A DNA stretch of 6,238 nt, from NCBI GenBank assembly GCA_026391235.1, contig JAPLDV010000431.1, positions 1 to 6,238 of the forward strand, written 5' to 3'. The position numbers and the translations under genes were made by a program. Shown piece by piece: positions 5,311 through 6,238 of this stretch. Source of the stretch: Bacteroidia bacterium (GTDB lineage: Bacteria; Bacteroidota; Bacteroidia; Bacteroidales; UBA12481). Numbering within the stretch: the stretch's first letter is position 1; the number at the start of each line of letters is the position of its first letter. The notes below the pieces were generated by a model. That model searched no databases. It was not told where the DNA came from and saw only the letters and a list, made by a program, of their open reading frames with translations.

Positions 5311-6000
5311 ATGAAAGTTTCCAGTAAGATTTCCTGCCAGGATTGTCCGTTGAAATGCGATCTGTCAGTTGCCATCAAACAGTCGGGTTTGCCAATTTCT
5401 GAGGCAAGGGCCATCCATGCCAATTTTAAACGGCATGAGAAAATCTGTAAGCAGGGGAGCGCCGTTACTCATGCCATATACCTGGTGAGCGGAACAGCCA
5501 AGCTTTATATTGAGGGGATCAACGACCGGAATATTATACTCTACCTGATGAAACCTCCGGCTTATATCGGTTTGCTCTCTTTTTTCGAGAGCGTCCACTA
5601 TTCCTATTCTGTTATGGCCATCGAAGATTCAATGGCTTGCCTGGTTGAGCTTGATTTTGTAAAAGAATTGTACCTGGGGGATCATGATTTTCTGCTGAAA
5701 CTGAACCAGGCATTCGGCCGATCGGTTTCGATGATAATGAAAAAAATTATCACCCTGCATCAGAAGAACATACGGGGCAGGGTAGCCGAGAGCCTGATCT
5801 ATTTGTCGGAGTTTTATGGAGGTCCAAAATTCACCTTGCCAATCACAAGGAAAGATCTGGGAATGCTGAGTGGTATATCAGAAGAGAATACTGTACGTTT
5901 ATTGACGGAATTGCGGGCTGAAAATATTATCCGCCTGGAAGGAAAGGAGCTGGAAATCCTGGATATGCGGTTGCTGTCGAAATTATCTGATCTTGGCTGA
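5311..6000 (+). CDS. Crp/Fnr-family transcription regulator with Fnr-like cysteines
   Basis: The protein has 229 residues from the ATG at 5311; an upstream in-frame TTG (5293) lies in the promoter box and is rejected. A cyclic-nucleotide-binding-type beta-roll spans about 25-115, including GSAVTHAIYLVSGTAKLYIEG. A dimerisation helix lies near 125-155, and a winged helix-turn-helix at about 160-215 includes LPITRKDLGMLSGISEENTVRLLTEL. The N-terminus has C9-QD-C12-PLK-C16, and C110 in EDSMAC aligns with Fnr Cys122 (ETSMVC). Four such cysteines hold the oxygen-labile [4Fe-4S] cluster in Fnr, so anaerobic activation is plausible. The third spacing is C-X3-C rather than Fnr's C-X5-C, and a further cysteine (C46) is present. 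The recognition helix keeps the E and R (E192, R196) of E-xx-SR but has V for S. No cAMP-pocket RS pair was seen. It is divergent from the porin-like gene and may control it. Confidence 0.93.
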   Translation: MKVSSKISCQDCPLKCDLSVAIKQSGLPISEARAIHANFKRHEKICKQGSAVTHAIYLVSGTAKLYIEGINDRNIILYLMKPPAYIGLLSFFESVHYSYSVMAIEDSMACLVELDFVKELYLGDHDFLLKLNQAFGRSVSMIMKKIITLHQKNIRGRVAESLIYLSEFYGGPKFTLPITRKDLGMLSGISEENTVRLLTELRAENIIRLEGKELEILDMRLLSKLSDLG

Positions 6001-6005
6001 TCTAC

Positions 6006-6238
6006 TCATTTTAATGGCAGGCAAAGTGTGAAAGTTGATCCGGCTTCATGTTTACTTTTAACGATTATTGAGCCTCCCATCATTTCGGCAAACCTTTTCG
6101 AGATATGTAAACCCAAACCTGAGCCGTCATAGTTGCGGGTCTGTCCTTCACTAACCTGCCTGAATTCATCGAAAATAATTTTCTGATTTTCTTTTTTGAT
6201 CCCGATTCCGGTATCGGAAACTTGTATGCATCCAAATT
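6006..6238 (-). CDS. C-terminal end of a sensor histidine kinase (HATPase domain), 5' part outside the window
   Basis: The last 76 codons before a TGA at 6006-6008 encode the end of a GHKL-type ATPase domain: a G1 box DTGIGI, an F box IIFDEFRQ, and a G2 box GSGLGLHISKRFAEMMGG, then the closing strand pair SKHEAGSTFTLCLPLK. This is the catalytic domain that binds ATP and phosphorylates the partner histidine. There is no receiver or other domain after it, so the protein ends here. The sensor part, dimerisation helices and cognate response regulator lie beyond the right edge. The QVSEGQTRNYDGSGLGL form is common in multi-domain kinases of Bacteroidota. Its stop lies 5 bp from the stop of the convergent Crp/Fnr-type gene, leaving no room for a separate terminator. 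Confidence 0.94.
   Translation of the reverse strand, partial: FGCIQVSDTGIGIKKENQKIIFDEFRQVSEGQTRNYDGSGLGLHISKRFAEMMGGSIIVKSKHEAGSTFTLCLPLK

Overview
The window looks like chromosomal DNA of a member of the Bacteroidota, probably an environmental or anaerobic Bacteroidales/Marinilabiliales-type organism. The evidence is indirect. Three intergenic regions carry exact matches to the Bacteroidota -7 promoter box TAnnTTTG just upstream of genes. Convincing Shine-Dalgarno sequences are lacking. The gene set (a secreted GH3/PA14 glycosidase, a porin-like beta-barrel protein and a Crp/Fnr regulator with N-terminal cysteines) fits. No rRNA or other phylogenetic marker is present to confirm this.

Layout, left to right. 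(1) 1-2061, minus: a secreted family 3 glycoside hydrolase with a PA14 domain, whose C-terminus runs off the left edge. Two low-complexity stretches inside it are encoded by short tandem repeats and a 40-bp palindrome. (2) 2081-2224: an array of about 18-23 bp units beginning AATTA, between the glycosidase and metK; it overlaps the last codons and the stop of metK. (3) 2204-3418, minus: metK, S-adenosylmethionine synthetase. Upstream are a TAnnTTTG promoter and a roughly 145-nt leader that can fold into a three-way junction followed by a 9-bp hairpin beside the start codon. This is the best candidate here for an undescribed regulatory RNA. (4) 3600-3974: mostly non-coding, with one doubtful 48-61 codon ORF and four short tandem-repeat arrays (three with a 7-nt period, one with 6). 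(5) 3975-5213, minus: an outer-membrane beta-barrel (porin-like) protein. (6) 5214-5310: a compact divergent promoter region with a TAnnTTTG box facing each way and an 8-bp inverted repeat over the porin promoter. (7) 5311-6000, plus: a Crp/Fnr-family regulator with cysteines that match the iron-sulfur ligands of Fnr, with altered spacing. (8) 6006-6238, minus: the C-terminal ATPase end of a histidine kinase, converging on the regulator with 5 bp between stops.

Functionally, the window combines polysaccharide degradation, outer-membrane uptake, methyl-donor synthesis and possible oxygen or redox sensing. No single operon links them. The strongest coupling suggested by the DNA is the regulator with the divergent porin-like gene. 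The most unusual property is repeat invasion: heptamer arrays of several sequence families lie both between genes and inside an open, translated glycosidase frame.
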